Assembly (NCBI RefSeq): GCF_001614315.2
Contig: NZ_LVEG02000014.1
Span: forward strand, 34,688-98,687
Direction of reading: 5' to 3'
DNA from: Halofilum ochraceum
GTDB taxonomy: Bacteria; Pseudomonadota; Gammaproteobacteria; XJ16; Halofilaceae
DNA length: 64,000 nt
The notes under the pieces were generated by a model that saw nothing but the letters and a program-made list of their open reading frames with translations, had not been told where the DNA came from and did no database searches. A program made the translations under genes and the position numbers. Shown here in pieces: positions 1 through 12,688 of the stretch (positions are counted from its first letter, which is position 1; each line of letters starts with the position of its first letter).

Positions 1-424
1 CGGCGCGGGCGGTCGCGCAGAAGGAGCAGTCGAGCGCACAACCCACCTGGGTGGATATGCACAGCGTGTTGCGGTCCTCGTCCGGGATGAACACGCACTC
101 GATGGAGTTGCCGCCGCCGATCGCGAACAGCCACTTGCGCGTGCCGTCCGCGGAATCCTGGCAATTGAGCACCTGCGGCGCGCGGATCTCGGCGATCTCG
201 GAGAGCCGCTCGCGCAGGGGCCGCGAGATATTGGTCATCTCGTCGAAATCGGTCACGCCGTAGTGGTAGACCCACTTCATGACCTGTTCGGCCCGGAACG
301 GTTTTTCGCCCAGTTCGACGAAAAACGCGCGCAGGCCTTCGCGGTCGAGGTCGAGCAGATTGGTGCGCTCGACCTCGTCCGCGTTTTCCCCGGGGGAAAA
401 GAACGTTACAGGGTGCGTGGACAT
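1..424 (-). CDS. rlmN: 23S rRNA (adenine2503-C2)-methyltransferase RlmN, N-terminal part (runs off the left edge)
   Basis: Radical SAM enzyme that methylates C2 of A2503 in 23S rRNA and, in many bacteria, A37 of some tRNAs. Translating the minus strand from the ATG at 424 gives 141 codons that run off the window. The start reads MSTHPVTFF; the helical N-terminal domain contains [14 protein letters not shown], and the piece ends in the radical SAM cluster motif C-x3-C-x2-C ([12 protein letters not shown]). The start overlaps the end of ndk by 19 bases, so the two are translationally linked in the order ndk-rlmN, a common gammaproteobacterial arrangement. The catalytic C-terminal cysteine lies outside the window. 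Confidence 0.95.
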   Translation of the reverse strand, partial: MSTHPVTFFSPGENADEVERTNLLDLDREGLRAFFVELGEKPFRAEQVMKWVYHYGVTDFDEMTNISRPLRERLSEIAEIRAPQVLNCQDSADGTRKWLFAIGGGNSIECVFIPDEDRNTLCISTQVGCALDCSFCATARA

Positions 425-837
425 ACATCCTCTTCGGAGAAGAAGAACGCGATCTCCGTGCGCGCCGTCTCGGGTGCATCCGAGCCGTGGACCGCGTTGG
501 CGTCGATCGTGGTCGCGAAATCGGCGCGGATCGTGCCCGGGTCGGCCTCTTCCGGGTTGGTCGCGCCCATGACTTCGCGGTTTTTCGCGATCGCGTCTTC
601 GCCTTCCAGGACCTGGACCATGACCGGGCCGGAGGTCATGAATTCGACCAGCGCATTGAAGAACGGGCGCTCACGATGAACGGCGTAGAAACCCTCGGCC
701 TGCTCCCGGGTGAGGTGGAGCATACGGGCGGCGACGATCTGCAGCCCGGCGCCCTCGAAGCGTTTATAGATCTCGCCGATCAGGTTTTTCGATACGGCAT
801 CGGGTTTGACGATCGAGAGCGTGCGTTCAACAGCCAT
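406..837 (-). CDS. ndk: Nucleoside diphosphate kinase
   Basis: Cytosolic enzyme that moves the gamma-phosphate between nucleoside tri- and diphosphates through a phosphohistidine. It has 143 residues, the usual length. It starts [15 protein letters not shown] and carries the active-site segment around [17 protein letters not shown] and the nucleophile motif [12 protein letters not shown], in which the His is phosphorylated. The end [11 protein letters not shown] is typical of the family. It lies downstream of the IscA-family gene after a gap of about 156 bases and overlaps rlmN by 19 bases. Confidence 0.98.
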   Translation of the reverse strand: MAVERTLSIVKPDAVSKNLIGEIYKRFEGAGLQIVAARMLHLTREQAEGFYAVHRERPFFNALVEFMTSGPVMVQVLEGEDAIAKNREVMGATNPEEADPGTIRADFATTIDANAVHGSDAPETARTEIAFFFSEEDVCPRTL

Positions 838-993
838 TCGGACGACTCCTGTTGTGCGGGTTGGTGATTTGGCAAAGGGGTAACCGCGCGATTGTACGGG
901 CGGGGCGCTCTCTGCGCAAAAAACACCACCGTGGAGCCGTTCTGCGAGCGATCTTTCGCTATCGCCCCTGGCGTAGCGCCGCCCTCACATCGC

Positions 994-1317
994 TCAGACC
1001 GTGAAGCTCTCCCCGCAACCGCACTCGTCGCGCACATTGGGATTGTTGAACACGAACGTCTCGTTGAGGCCCTGGCGGGCGAAATCGAGTTCGGTGCCGT
1101 CGAGATAAGGCAGGTGATCCTGGGCGACGACGACCTTCACCTTCCCGTGCTCGAACACGTGGTCCCCATCGGCGACGTCGTCGGCGAAATCGACCACGTA
1201 CGCGAAGCCGGAGCACCCGGTCTTGCGCACGCCCAGGCGCACGCCGACACCCCGCCCACGTTTGGCGATGAACCGCTCGACGCGATCAACGGCTGCTTCG
1301 GTCAGCGTAATGGACAT
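994..1317 (-). CDS. iscA: IscA/ErpA-family A-type iron-sulfur carrier
   Basis: A-type carrier that holds or delivers [2Fe-2S]/[4Fe-4S] clusters to apoproteins. The 107-residue product from the ATG at 1317 starts [13 protein letters not shown] and has GGAGG-like ribosome-binding bases just upstream. An in-frame extension to 1374 lacks conservation. The three ligand cysteines are present in the family pattern: one in [10 protein letters not shown] and two in the C-terminal DECGCGESF. It follows iscS by 79 bases, the place where iscU normally stands, so it probably belongs to the iscR-iscS transcript. IscA and ErpA cannot be separated by sequence inspection alone; the operon position favours IscA. 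Confidence 0.93.
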   Translation of the reverse strand: MSITLTEAAVDRVERFIAKRGRGVGVRLGVRKTGCSGFAYVVDFADDVADGDHVFEHGKVKVVVAQDHLPYLDGTELDFARQGLNETFVFNNPNVRDECGCGESFTV

Positions 1318-1396
1318 TGGTGATCCTCCGGTACAGCGTACAGACAATATATGGCGTGTCGCGGGCGCCCGCACAAGCCCTCTCGGGGGCTGAAAT

Positions 1397-2560
1397 TCAT
1401 GCGACCGCGGCGCCGTGGCGCAGACGACTGACGGTATCGACCAGCGTCCGCGCCGCGTGTTCCATCTCTTCCGTCGTGGTCATGCGCCCCCACGACAGAC
1501 GCACGGCCTCGGCCGCCTGATCCGCGGGCTGGCCCATCGCGCGCAGGACGTAGGACGGCTCCGTGCTGGCGCTGGTGCAGGCCGAGCCGGTCGCGACCGC
1601 CACCCGATCGGCCAGCGCCGCGGCCAGAGCCTCGCCCTCGACCCCGGTGAACGCGATATTCCGCGTCCACGGGAGCCGCTGCGCGCCGGCACCGTTATCG
1701 CGCACGCCCTCCAGGGTGTCGAGCTGCGCGAACAGCCGCGCCCGCAGATCCTCGGCGTGCGCCCGATCGGCGTCGCGTTCCGACTGCGCGAGCGCGAACG
1801 CCTCGCCCATCCCGACGATCTGATGGGTGGCCAGCGTCCCGGCCCGCAGGCCGTGCTCGTGCCCCCCGCCATGCATCTGCGGCAGCAGCCGCACGCGCGG
1901 CCGGCGCCGCACCCAGAGCGCCCCGATTCCCTTGGGGCCGTACGTCTTGTGGGCCGACAGGGAGACCAGATCCAGATCGAGCGCCTCGACGTCCAGCTCG
2001 AGCCGCGCGCCGGTCTGCGCCGCGTCGACGTGGAAGCGCGCCCCGTGCCCGCGCACGACCCGGGCGATCGCCCCGATGTCGTTGATCGTGCCGGTCTCGT
2101 TGTTCGCGTGCATCACCGAGACCAGCACCGTGTCCGGGCGCAGCGCGCCCTCGATCGACTCCGGCGTGACGGTGCCGTCGCCCCGGGGCTGGACCCGCGT
2201 GACCTCAAAGCCGTCGAACTCGAGCGCCCGGCACACGTCCAGCACCGCCTTGTGCTCATTCGCGGCCGTGACGATATGCCGCCCGCGGTCGCGCTGGAAT
2301 CCGGCCACACCCTTGAGCGCCAGATTGTCGGCCTCGGTCGCGCCCGAGGTGAACACCAGTCCGCGCGGATCGCCGTTGATCGCCGTCGCCACCTGCTCGC
2401 GCGCCTGCTCGACCGCGTTCGCGGCGGCCCGACCCGGCGCGTGCGTCCGCGACGCCGGGTTGGCAAACACACCGTCGCGCGTCAGGCAGTCCGCCATCCG
2501 GCGCGCGACCCGGTCATCAACCGGGGTCGTGGAGGCGTAATCGAGGTACACGGCTTCCAC
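1397..2560 (-). CDS. iscS: Cysteine desulfurase, IscS/NifS family
   Basis: PLP enzyme that takes sulfur from cysteine and passes it as a persulfide to acceptors for Fe-S cluster, tRNA thiolation and cofactor synthesis. It has 387 residues and begins [15 protein letters not shown]. Visible motifs are [12 protein letters not shown], the PLP lysine in [25 protein letters not shown] and the mobile-loop nucleophile Cys in [14 protein letters not shown]. It is shorter than E. coli IscS (404 residues): the C-terminus stops at [10 protein letters not shown] and lacks the terminal extension that contacts IscU. That agrees with the absence of iscU next to it. It is 8 bases from iscR. Confidence 0.95.
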   Translation of the reverse strand: MEAVYLDYASTTPVDDRVARRMADCLTRDGVFANPASRTHAPGRAAANAVEQAREQVATAINGDPRGLVFTSGATEADNLALKGVAGFQRDRGRHIVTAANEHKAVLDVCRALEFDGFEVTRVQPRGDGTVTPESIEGALRPDTVLVSVMHANNETGTINDIGAIARVVRGHGARFHVDAAQTGARLELDVEALDLDLVSLSAHKTYGPKGIGALWVRRRPRVRLLPQMHGGGHEHGLRAGTLATHQIVGMGEAFALAQSERDADRAHAEDLRARLFAQLDTLEGVRDNGAGAQRLPWTRNIAFTGVEGEALAAALADRVAVATGSACTSASTEPSYVLRAMGQPADQAAEAVRLSWGRMTTTEEMEHAARTLVDTVSRLRHGAAVA

Positions 2561-2568
2561 GTCACACC

Positions 2569-3048
2569 TCAGCGATTCTCGAGTTCAACCGGTGAATCGG
2601 CCCAGTGGATCGGTGCGGCGTCCTGGCGCGCGGCGACCTCGCGTACCGCCGGCCGCTCCATCAGCCTGGCCAGCGTCACCTCATCCAGGAACGAGCGCAC
2701 GTGCTCGCTCAGGCTCGCCCAGAGGTCATGCGTCAGGCAGCGCTGCTGATTCTGACAGTTTTCGAGCCCGCCACAGCGCGTGTATTCGACGTTTTCATCC
2801 ACCGCATCGACGACCTGCGCCACCGAGATGTCGGCTGCATCGCGACTGAGGCGATAACCGCCGCCCGGCCCGCGCGTGCTCAGCACGAGCCCGCCGCGCC
2901 GCAGGCGCGAGAAGATCTGCTCCAGGTACGACAGGGAGATGTCCTGCCGGGCGGAGATATCGCCCAGCGCCACGGGACCGCCGGTCTCGTGCAGCGCGAG
3001 GTCGAGCATGGCAGTGACGGCATAGCGGCCGCGCGTCGTAAGCTTCAT
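2569..3048 (-). CDS. iscR: Rrf2-family Fe-S cluster-sensing regulator IscR
   Basis: Transcription factor that binds a [2Fe-2S] cluster and represses its own operon when clusters are plentiful. The product is 159 residues from [15 protein letters not shown], the conserved family start; an upstream in-frame start at 3108 would lie inside the operator. The winged helix carries [18 protein letters not shown] and the wing GPGGGYRL. The cluster ligands are intact and correctly spaced: three Cys six residues apart and a His three after the last (CGGLENC, CLTHDL). It heads iscR-iscS-iscA-ndk-rlmN. Confidence 0.96.
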   Translation of the reverse strand: MKLTTRGRYAVTAMLDLALHETGGPVALGDISARQDISLSYLEQIFSRLRRGGLVLSTRGPGGGYRLSRDAADISVAQVVDAVDENVEYTRCGGLENCQNQQRCLTHDLWASLSEHVRSFLDEVTLARLMERPAVREVAARQDAAPIHWADSPVELENR

Positions 3049-3087
3049 CGGGCCTGATCCGTCGTGTTCCGTGAGTGTGAACTTTTC

Positions 3088-3112
3088 ATACCTGACAACA
3101 GCAGTCAAGTAT
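3088..3112 (-). promoter_or_regulatory. IscR type 1 operator upstream of iscR
   Basis: Read on the minus strand, this 25-base dyad starts ATACTTGACT and ends GTCAGGTAT. It matches the E. coli IscR type 1 consensus at about 22 of 25 positions by eye, including both outer ATA/TAT ends and the GACT and GTC cores. It lies 40 bases upstream of the iscR ATG and just beyond the cysE stop codon. Its TTGACT could double as a -35 element. Autorepression by cluster-loaded IscR is inferred. Confidence 0.8.
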
Positions 3113-3122
3113 TAGCCGGGGC

Positions 3123-3956
3123 TCAGCTTTCCCCGGTATCGGCCGAGGTGCGCTCGCCGGCCGAGGTGCGCTCGCCGGCGGCCGGACGCTCGTCCTCGCC
3201 GGTATCGTCGAGGCTGATGTCGCAGGGGCTGATATCCGGCATCTTCACATCCGGCATCTGGGTTCCCATTTCCTGCAGCGCCTTGCACAGGGCCTCGGTC
3301 CGCCGGTCCTGGATATGGATGTGGTCGAGGAGCTGATTGAGGGCGTTGGCGACCGGATCGGGCATCTCGCCGCGCTGGCCGTAGGCGTCGAAGCCGATCT
3401 TGCGGGCGGTTGCCTCGCGCGTCTTCTCGCGCGCGTCCGCGGCCTCCTTGCGGACGACGCGACCGGGAATACCGACCACGGTCGAACCCGCGGGGATATC
3501 CTTGGTGACGACGGCGTTGGAACCGACCCGCGCACCGTCGCCCAGCGTGATCGGACCCAGGATCTTCGCACCGGCCCCGATGACCACGTTGTTGGCCAGG
3601 GTCGGATGCCGCTTGCCCTTGTTCCAGGTGGTCCCGCCCAGGGTCACGCCGTGGTAAAGCGTGCAGTCGTCGCCGATCTCGGTGGTCTCCCCGATCACCA
3701 CGCCCATACCGTGGTCGATGAAGAACCGCCGCCCGATCCGCGCGCCCGGATGGATCTCGATGCCGGTCAGGAACCGCGCGATATGGGAGCCCATGCGCGC
3801 CAGCCACTTGAGGCCCAGGTTCGACAGGCGATGGTTGAGGCGATGGAACAGCAGGGCGTGCACACCCGGGTAGGTGGTCAGTATCTCGAAGCGGTTCCGC
3901 GACGCGGGGTCGCGCTCGAACACGCAGTCGATGTCTTCGCGGATATTGTCGAACAT
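3123..3956 (-). CDS. cysE: Serine O-acetyltransferase
   Basis: Makes O-acetylserine from serine and acetyl-CoA, the first committed step of cysteine synthesis, in the cytosol. It has 277 residues from [13 protein letters not shown]. The N-terminal helical part is followed by a left-handed beta-helix of hexapeptide repeats ([30 protein letters not shown]) with the catalytic segment HGVTLGGT and the family end VVGIPGRVV near residue 185. The remaining roughly 90 residues form a charged tail that ends in short repeats of GERTS(A). It sits directly upstream of iscR, which consumes the cysteine pathway's product through IscS. Confidence 0.95.
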   Translation of the reverse strand: MFDNIREDIDCVFERDPASRNRFEILTTYPGVHALLFHRLNHRLSNLGLKWLARMGSHIARFLTGIEIHPGARIGRRFFIDHGMGVVIGETTEIGDDCTLYHGVTLGGTTWNKGKRHPTLANNVVIGAGAKILGPITLGDGARVGSNAVVTKDIPAGSTVVGIPGRVVRKEAADAREKTREATARKIGFDAYGQRGEMPDPVANALNQLLDHIHIQDRRTEALCKALQEMGTQMPDVKMPDISPCDISLDDTGEDERPAAGERTSAGERTSADTGES

Positions 3957-3964
3957 GGCCGGCC

Positions 3965-4747
3965 TTATTCCTGATCGTCACGCTCGGATATCGTACCACC
4001 ACGCGGCCGCGTGCGTGAGTCGCGCGCACGCCGCCAGGCGGCGGTGTCGCGTTCGGGCCACTGCGCCGCCTTGAGAATGCCGCGCAGGATGTTGAGCTCG
4101 AGCGCAGTCGGCCGGCTGCGCGCGAAGAAACGCCGCAACCGCCGCATGAGCAGCCGCGGGTTGTCCGGGTCCAGAAAGCCGATATCGGTCAGCGAGCTCT
4201 CCAGGTGCTCATAGAAGCGCGCCAGATCCTCGTGCGCCGGCATCGGTTCCGCCGGCGGCTCGGGCTCGGGGTTCGCCAGCGTCGCCATGCGCAGCTCGTA
4301 GGCGACGATCTGCACCGCCTGGGCCAGATTCAGGGAGCCGTAATCCGCGGCGGTGGGGATATGGAGCAGGTAATGGCAGGCATCGAGTTCCTCGTTGGTG
4401 AGGCCGGTGCGCTCGCGCCCGAACAGGAATGCGACGGGCTCGCCGCCGGCGGCCGCGAACTCCGCCGCCCCGCGGGCATTGTGCTCCGGCCAGTCGAGCC
4501 GGCGCCGGCGGGCGCTGGTACCGAACACGACGCCCGTGCCGGCCAGCGCCTCTTCCAGGGTTTCGCAGACCCGGGCGCCTTCGAGGACGTCATCGGCGCC
4601 GGCCGCCATCGCGGTGGCATCGGCGTGCGGGAACGCGTGCGGGCGCACGAGCACGAGTTCGTGCCAGTCCATGACGCGCAGGGCGCGCGCGGCGGCACCG
4701 ATATTGCCGGGATGGGAGGTCTCGACCAGTACGAAGCGTGCGTTCAT
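3965..4747 (-). CDS. trmJ: tRNA (cytidine/uridine-2'-O-)-methyltransferase TrmJ
   Basis: SPOUT-class methyltransferase that 2'-O-methylates position 32 in the anticodon loop of several tRNAs using SAM. The 260-residue product starts [15 protein letters not shown] with an AGGAAA ribosome-binding site; a longer in-frame start at 4846 is unsupported. Knot motifs are visible: [10 protein letters not shown] near the N-terminus, [14 protein letters not shown], and [15 protein letters not shown] close to residue 140. It is 8 bases from cysE and divergent from suhB, an arrangement conserved in gammaproteobacteria. Confidence 0.95.
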   Translation of the reverse strand: MNARFVLVETSHPGNIGAAARALRVMDWHELVLVRPHAFPHADATAMAAGADDVLEGARVCETLEEALAGTGVVFGTSARRRRLDWPEHNARGAAEFAAAGGEPVAFLFGRERTGLTNEELDACHYLLHIPTAADYGSLNLAQAVQIVAYELRMATLANPEPEPPAEPMPAHEDLARFYEHLESSLTDIGFLDPDNPRLLMRRLRRFFARSRPTALELNILRGILKAAQWPERDTAAWRRARDSRTRPRGGTISERDDQE

Positions 4748-4909
4748 CGTTTCCTGTTCCGCCCTGGAGCGCCAGGCGGCCACGGACCGGCCGGCGTCTG
4801 CTAGAATTCGCATCCCGCTGCGGGCCCCTGGTGGGCCATGCCCCACTCGCCCGCCGACCGGGTTGCGCGTATGGCCGCGCTGCCCCGACCCCGTCCGGAG
4901 TCACCCTGA

Positions 4910-5719
4910 ATGCAACCGATGCTCAACATCGCCGTGCGCGCGGCACGATCCGCCGGCGATCTGATCGCCCGGCGAATGGAGCGCCTCGACTCGATCGCCG
5001 TCGAGACCAAACAGCGCAATGATTATGTCACCGAGGTCGATCGCGAGGCCGAGACCCGCATCATCCAGACCCTCCAGCGCTCCTACCCCGACCACGGCAT
5101 CCTGGCCGAGGAATCCGGGCGCCAGGAGGGCCAGCAAGGCAACGACTACGTCTGGATCATCGATCCGCTGGACGGTACCACGAACTTCCTGCACGGCTTC
5201 CCGCATTTCGCCGTGTCGATCGCGCTCGCCAACCGCGGCCGGCTGGAGCAGGCCGTCATCTACGACCCGATCCGCCAGGACCTGTTCACCGCATCGCGCG
5301 GCGATGGTGCCGCGCTCAACGATCGCCGCATCCGCGTCAGCAGCCGCAAGGGGCTGGAGGGCGCGCTGCTCGGTACCGGCTTCCCGTACCGCGACGACCA
5401 GCCCGGCGACGCGTACATGGCCATCCTGCGTGAGTTCATGAAGCAGAGCGCCGGGATCCGGCGCCCCGGCTCGGCGGCACTCGACCTCGCATGGCTGGCC
5501 GCGGGCCGGATCGACGGGTTCTGGGAGGCGGGGCTCCAGCCCTGGGACATCGCGGCCGGCGCCCTGCTCGTGCGCGAGGCCGGCGGCATCGTCGGCGACC
5601 TCTGGGGCGGCGACGACTACATGACCAGCGGCAATGTCCTCGGGGCCAACCCGAAGGTGTTCCACGCCATGAAACAGGTCATCGACGCCTGCAGCGCGGA
5701 AGCGCCAGAAAGCAGGTAA
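4910..5719 (+). CDS. suhB: Inositol-1-monophosphatase family protein SuhB
   Basis: Mg-dependent phosphatase of the FIG superfamily; in E. coli SuhB also joins the rRNA antitermination complex. It has 269 residues and begins MQPMLNIAVRAARSAG, matching the E. coli start. Metal-binding motifs are the Glu pair in LAEESG, DPLDGTTNF and the C-terminal WDIAAGALLVREAGG. It is transcribed divergently from trmJ with a 162-base gap. Convergence with secF follows, with a REP element between them. Confidence 0.96.
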   Translation: MQPMLNIAVRAARSAGDLIARRMERLDSIAVETKQRNDYVTEVDREAETRIIQTLQRSYPDHGILAEESGRQEGQQGNDYVWIIDPLDGTTNFLHGFPHFAVSIALANRGRLEQAVIYDPIRQDLFTASRGDGAALNDRRIRVSSRKGLEGALLGTGFPYRDDQPGDAYMAILREFMKQSAGIRRPGSAALDLAWLAAGRIDGFWEAGLQPWDIAAGALLVREAGGIVGDLWGGDDYMTSGNVLGANPKVFHAMKQVIDACSAEAPESR

Positions 5720-5770
5720 CACCCGCCTCGCGCCCCGGAACAAAGAAACCTCTGACGATGGGCAACGCTG

Positions 5771-5835
5771 CAGGTCGGGCTTATAGCCCGACAGATCAGG
5801 GGCTTACGACTGTCGGGCTATAAGCCCGACCTACA
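5771..5835. repeat. Paired REP element (GTCGGGCT/AGCCCGAC type), copy 1
   Basis: Two inverted hairpin units: caggtcgggcttatagcccg, a spacer agatcaggggcttacgact, then the mirror unit gtcgggctataagcccgac with ctaca. Near-identical copies lie at 58689-58754 and, more diverged, at 24851-24983. It sits between the convergent suhB and secF genes, where it could act as a bidirectional terminator or mRNA end. Confidence 0.85.
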
Positions 5836-5905
5836 TCACTCCCCAACTCGCTGCCCGGTTTTCGTCAGGGCTTCCCTGCATCCCACCGCCAGGGCACCAC
5901 ACTGA

Positions 5906-5926
5906 CCCACCCGCCTTACGGGTGGG
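5906..5926 (-). terminator. Hairpin at the end of secF
   Basis: Perfect 8-base stem CCCACCCG/CGGGTGGG with a 5-base loop that contains the secF stop codon. There is no clear T-run, so intrinsic termination is only possible; transcript-end protection is an alternative. Confidence 0.35.
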
Positions 5927-6854
5927 AGTCGGCCTGGGCGCCTTCCTTCTCCACCGGCATCATGTCGTCGCGCGACAGCCCCGTCGCCAGCAGCAGCGTG
6001 CTCGCCACGAAGATCGACGAATAGGTACCGATTACCACGCCCACGGTGAGCGCGAACGCGAACCCGTAGATGGTCTCGCCACCCAGGAACAGCAGCGCCA
6101 GCAGCACGAGCAGCGTCGTGAGCGACGTCATCAGCGTCCGCGGGATGGTCTGGTTGATCGAGGCGTTGGTGACCTCTTCCGCCGTGCCGCGGCGCTGGCG
6201 CCGGAAATTCTCGCGGATACGGTCGAACACCACGATGGTGTCGTTGAGCGAGTAGCCGATCACCGCGAGCAATGCACCCAGCACCGGCAGATCGAATTCG
6301 ATCTGCAGGATCGAGAACACGCCCACGACGATCACCACGTCGTGAATCAGTGCCGCGACCGCGCCGACGGCGAAACGCTTCTCGAAACGGAACGCGACGT
6401 ACGCGAGGATCAGCAGCAGCGCGATCAGCATGGCGAGCCCGCCCTGATCGCGCAGCTCGGCCCCCACCTGTGGCCCCACGAATTCCACGCGCCGCATATC
6501 GGCGGACATGTCGAAGGTGGTATCGAGCACGCGCAGGACCCGGTCGGAGAGCTCGGCGCTGCTCGTCTCGCCCTGCGGCGCAATGCGCACCAGCACATCG
6601 TTCCGGGCACCGAAATGCTGTGCCTGGGCATCCTGGAATCCGGCCTCCTCCAGCGCGTCGCGGATCGGCTGGAGTTCCACCTCTTCCGGGAACCCGGCCT
6701 CGATCAGGTAACCGCCGGTGAAATCGATCCCGAACTTCAGCCCCTGCACGGCGAGCGACAGGAGCGCCGCCAGCAGCAGCGCGCCGGAGAGGATGAAGGC
6801 CCGCCGCCGGTGGCCGACGAACTGGAACTGCCGTTCAAATTTGAACCACTGCAT
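5916..6854 (-). CDS. secF: Sec translocase accessory subunit SecF
   Basis: Inner-membrane RND-type partner of SecD that uses the proton motive force to help proteins leave the SecYEG channel. It has 312 residues: an N-terminal TM (RAFILSGALLLAALLSLAV), the signature FGIDFTGGYLIE, a periplasmic domain, then five TMs including the conserved ALLAVIGYSLNDTIVVFDRIREN. It lies 12 bases downstream of secD. Confidence 0.98.
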   Translation of the reverse strand: MQWFKFERQFQFVGHRRRAFILSGALLLAALLSLAVQGLKFGIDFTGGYLIEAGFPEEVELQPIRDALEEAGFQDAQAQHFGARNDVLVRIAPQGETSSAELSDRVLRVLDTTFDMSADMRRVEFVGPQVGAELRDQGGLAMLIALLLILAYVAFRFEKRFAVGAVAALIHDVVIVVGVFSILQIEFDLPVLGALLAVIGYSLNDTIVVFDRIRENFRRQRRGTAEEVTNASINQTIPRTLMTSLTTLLVLLALLFLGGETIYGFAFALTVGVVIGTYSSIFVASTLLLATGLSRDDMMPVEKEGAQADSHP

Positions 6855-6866
6855 CGGTAGCGGCTC

Positions 6867-8720
<1,854 letters not shown>

Positions 8721-8738
8721 TTCGGCGACCGTATGCCT

Positions 8739-9065
8739 TTAATTTTTGAGGGTGCCCTTGGGCAGAAGGCTCGCCACGGACTGCTTCTGGACCTGGACCT
8801 CGATCCCTTCCGCGATCTGAAGCTGCACGAAGCTGTCGCCGACCTCGGTCAGCTCGCCCGCCAGGCCGCCGCTGGTCACGACCTCGTCGCCCTTCTTGAG
8901 CTCACTGACCATCTGCTTGTGTTCCTTCACACGCTTCTGCTGCGGACGAATCAGCAGAAAGTAGAAGACCACCAACAGCAGGATCGGGAGCATCAGGCTC
9001 ATCAGCGGGCTACCCGCGGCCTCGCCACCGGCCTGTGCGTGCGCGCTCTGCACCAGGAAATCCAT
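8739..9065 (-). CDS. yajC: Sec translocase subunit YajC
   Basis: Small single-pass membrane protein of the SecDF-YajC complex, 108 residues. One TM (LMSLMLPILLLVVFYFLLI) is followed by the family motif RPQQKRVKEHKQM and the cytosolic GDEVVTSGGLAG. An Ala/Gly-rich N-terminus precedes the TM. It is 61 bases downstream of tgt in the classic tgt-yajC-secD-secF order. Confidence 0.97.
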   Translation of the reverse strand: MDFLVQSAHAQAGGEAAGSPLMSLMLPILLLVVFYFLLIRPQQKRVKEHKQMVSELKKGDEVVTSGGLAGELTEVGDSFVQLQIAEGIEVQVQKQSVASLLPKGTLKN

Positions 9066-9126
9066 CGTGTTACCTCCGTCTCAAGTGGCGGGCCTCGCCG
9101 GGGCCGGCGCCCGCGAAAAGCGGCGA

Positions 9127-11291
<2,165 letters not shown>

Positions 11292-11463
11292 GGCGCGCGA
11301 TGGTAGCAGCGCCCCGATGGCCCGGCGAGACCGATCTGGCGCCCGGCGGGATCGCCCATGCCGCACCGGCCACCGGCCGCCCCATCCACCGCTTGCGGGC
11401 CGCGCGCGTTCGGATTACTGTGCGCTCCCTCGGCGCCCGCATCGGCGGCGCGCCGGATCCCGT

Positions 11464-11550
11464 GCCGGGATGGCGGAACCGGTAGACGCGCCGGACTCAA
11501 AATTCGGTGGTGGAGACACCGTGTGGGTTCGAGTCCCACTCCCGGCACCA
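11464..11550 (+). tRNA. tRNA-Leu (anticodon CAA)
   Basis: 87 bases including an encoded 3' CCA. The acceptor arms gccggga (11464-11470) and tcccggc (11540-11546) pair perfectly and are followed by discriminator A and CCA. The anticodon stem ccgga/ttcgg closes the 7-base loop ctcaaaa, with anticodon CAA at 11498-11500, which reads UUG. The T arm contains gggttcgagtccc, and the long variable arm expected of class II tRNA-Leu is present (tggtggagacaccgt). Confidence 0.97.
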
Positions 11551-11732
11551 TTTCAATCAGCAGTTTACGTAACCACCACTCCTGCCGCCTCTCGCGCATT
11601 TCTGTGTAAGTACATCGTGAGCAGCCACCGTCTTACGCCCAGCGTGCGAGACTGTCCGAGTCGGCGCCCCGAAGGCCTGAACCGGCATCGATTGCCGACG
11701 GCCGCCGGTGTGAGGGGATTGATCTCTCCCGA

Positions 11733-11760
11733 TTGATTGCACACAATCGAGCTGTATAAT
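11733..11760 (+). promoter_or_regulatory. Putative sigma-70 promoter upstream of the response-regulator gene
   Basis: A perfect -10 TATAAT (11755-11760) lies 16 bases after a -35-like TTGATT (11733-11738). It is the only such site in the 366-base gap between tRNA-Leu and the next start codon; I see no gene in that gap. Transcription would begin near 11767 and leave a leader of about 150 bases. Confidence 0.6.
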
Positions 11761-11916
11761 TCGCACTATAGTTGCGTCGTTGCTATCACGACGACGCCAT
11801 TCCGCGCGCGGATCGGGCAGCGGCCATAGACTCGATTGCGCGTGATCCGCGATCTCCGCGTTCCCGACAAGGCCCTCCGGGAATCGACAGGCGCCCGAGC
11901 GCCTCCCCCTGCATCA

Positions 11917-12588
11917 ATGAGCGACCCCGACGCCAAACAGACGCTTCGAGTGGCCCTGGTGGACGACCATGGCCTTGTGCGCAGCGCGCTCGCACGCCTC
12001 GTGGACTCCTGCTTAGACATGAAGGTCGTCGTGGAAACCACCGACGGACCGGGGCTGATCGAGGCGATGCGCGACACGCCTGTGGACGTGGCGACGATCG
12101 ACGCGGTGATCCCCGGCGGCAACGGATTCGAAACGATCCGGGACCTGGCCCAGACCCATCCCGACGTTCGGTCGCTGGTGCTCTCGATTTACGTAAACGC
12201 CACGTACGTATCCAACGCCCTCGAGGCGGGCGCCCACGGGTTCGTCGCGAAGGGTGCGGACGCAAGCCAGTTCCTGGGCGCCATCCGGAGCGTCGCCCGC
12301 GGGGAACGTTTCATCGTCGCCCCCGTGGAACCCGACCCGGTCGACGCGGAATCTGTTCGGCCGGGTCCCAGCGGTGCGTCGCCCGTAGCGCTCACGCCCC
12401 GGCAGCGCGAGATCCTGCAACTCATCGTCGACGGTCTGCGCACGGCGGAGATCGCCCACCGCCTACGACTCGACGTCAAAACGGTCGAGAGCCATCGCGC
12501 GAGCCTGATGCGACGGATGGAGGTCCGCAACATCGCCGCGCTCGTGCGCGAGGCACTGCGCCTTGAACTGGCGTCGTTCGCCCCCTGA
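11917..12588 (+). CDS. Orphan NarL/FixJ-type response regulator
   Basis: Cytosolic two-component regulator of 223 residues. The receiver domain occupies about residues 10-125: the acidic pair in VALVDDHGL, the likely phosphoacceptor Asp62 in ATIDAVIPGGNG and the conserved Lys112 in FVAKGAD. A LuxR-type helix-turn-helix fills the C-terminus (LTPRQREILQLIVDGLRTAE, KTVESHRASLMRRM). The ATG at 11917 is preferred over an in-frame TTG at 11836, although neither has a strong ribosome-binding site. No histidine kinase is encoded nearby, so signal and targets are unknown. Confidence 0.85.
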   Translation: MSDPDAKQTLRVALVDDHGLVRSALARLVDSCLDMKVVVETTDGPGLIEAMRDTPVDVATIDAVIPGGNGFETIRDLAQTHPDVRSLVLSIYVNATYVSNALEAGAHGFVAKGADASQFLGAIRSVARGERFIVAPVEPDPVDAESVRPGPSGASPVALTPRQREILQLIVDGLRTAEIAHRLRLDVKTVESHRASLMRRMEVRNIAALVREALRLELASFAP

Positions 12589-12688
12589 TTCCTGGTGGCA
12601 ATCCCGCGCCTCCACCCGCTCGATCCAGGGATCGGTTTGGGGTGTGTCCCGAAGGTATTCCAGTGCACGGCAAAGCGGCATTCCCCGC

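Noticed and set aside
1318..1396. Possible iscU between iscS and the IscA-family gene
   Set aside because: The gap is only 79 bases and the overlapping longer frame (to 1670) is the iscS gene read out of frame.
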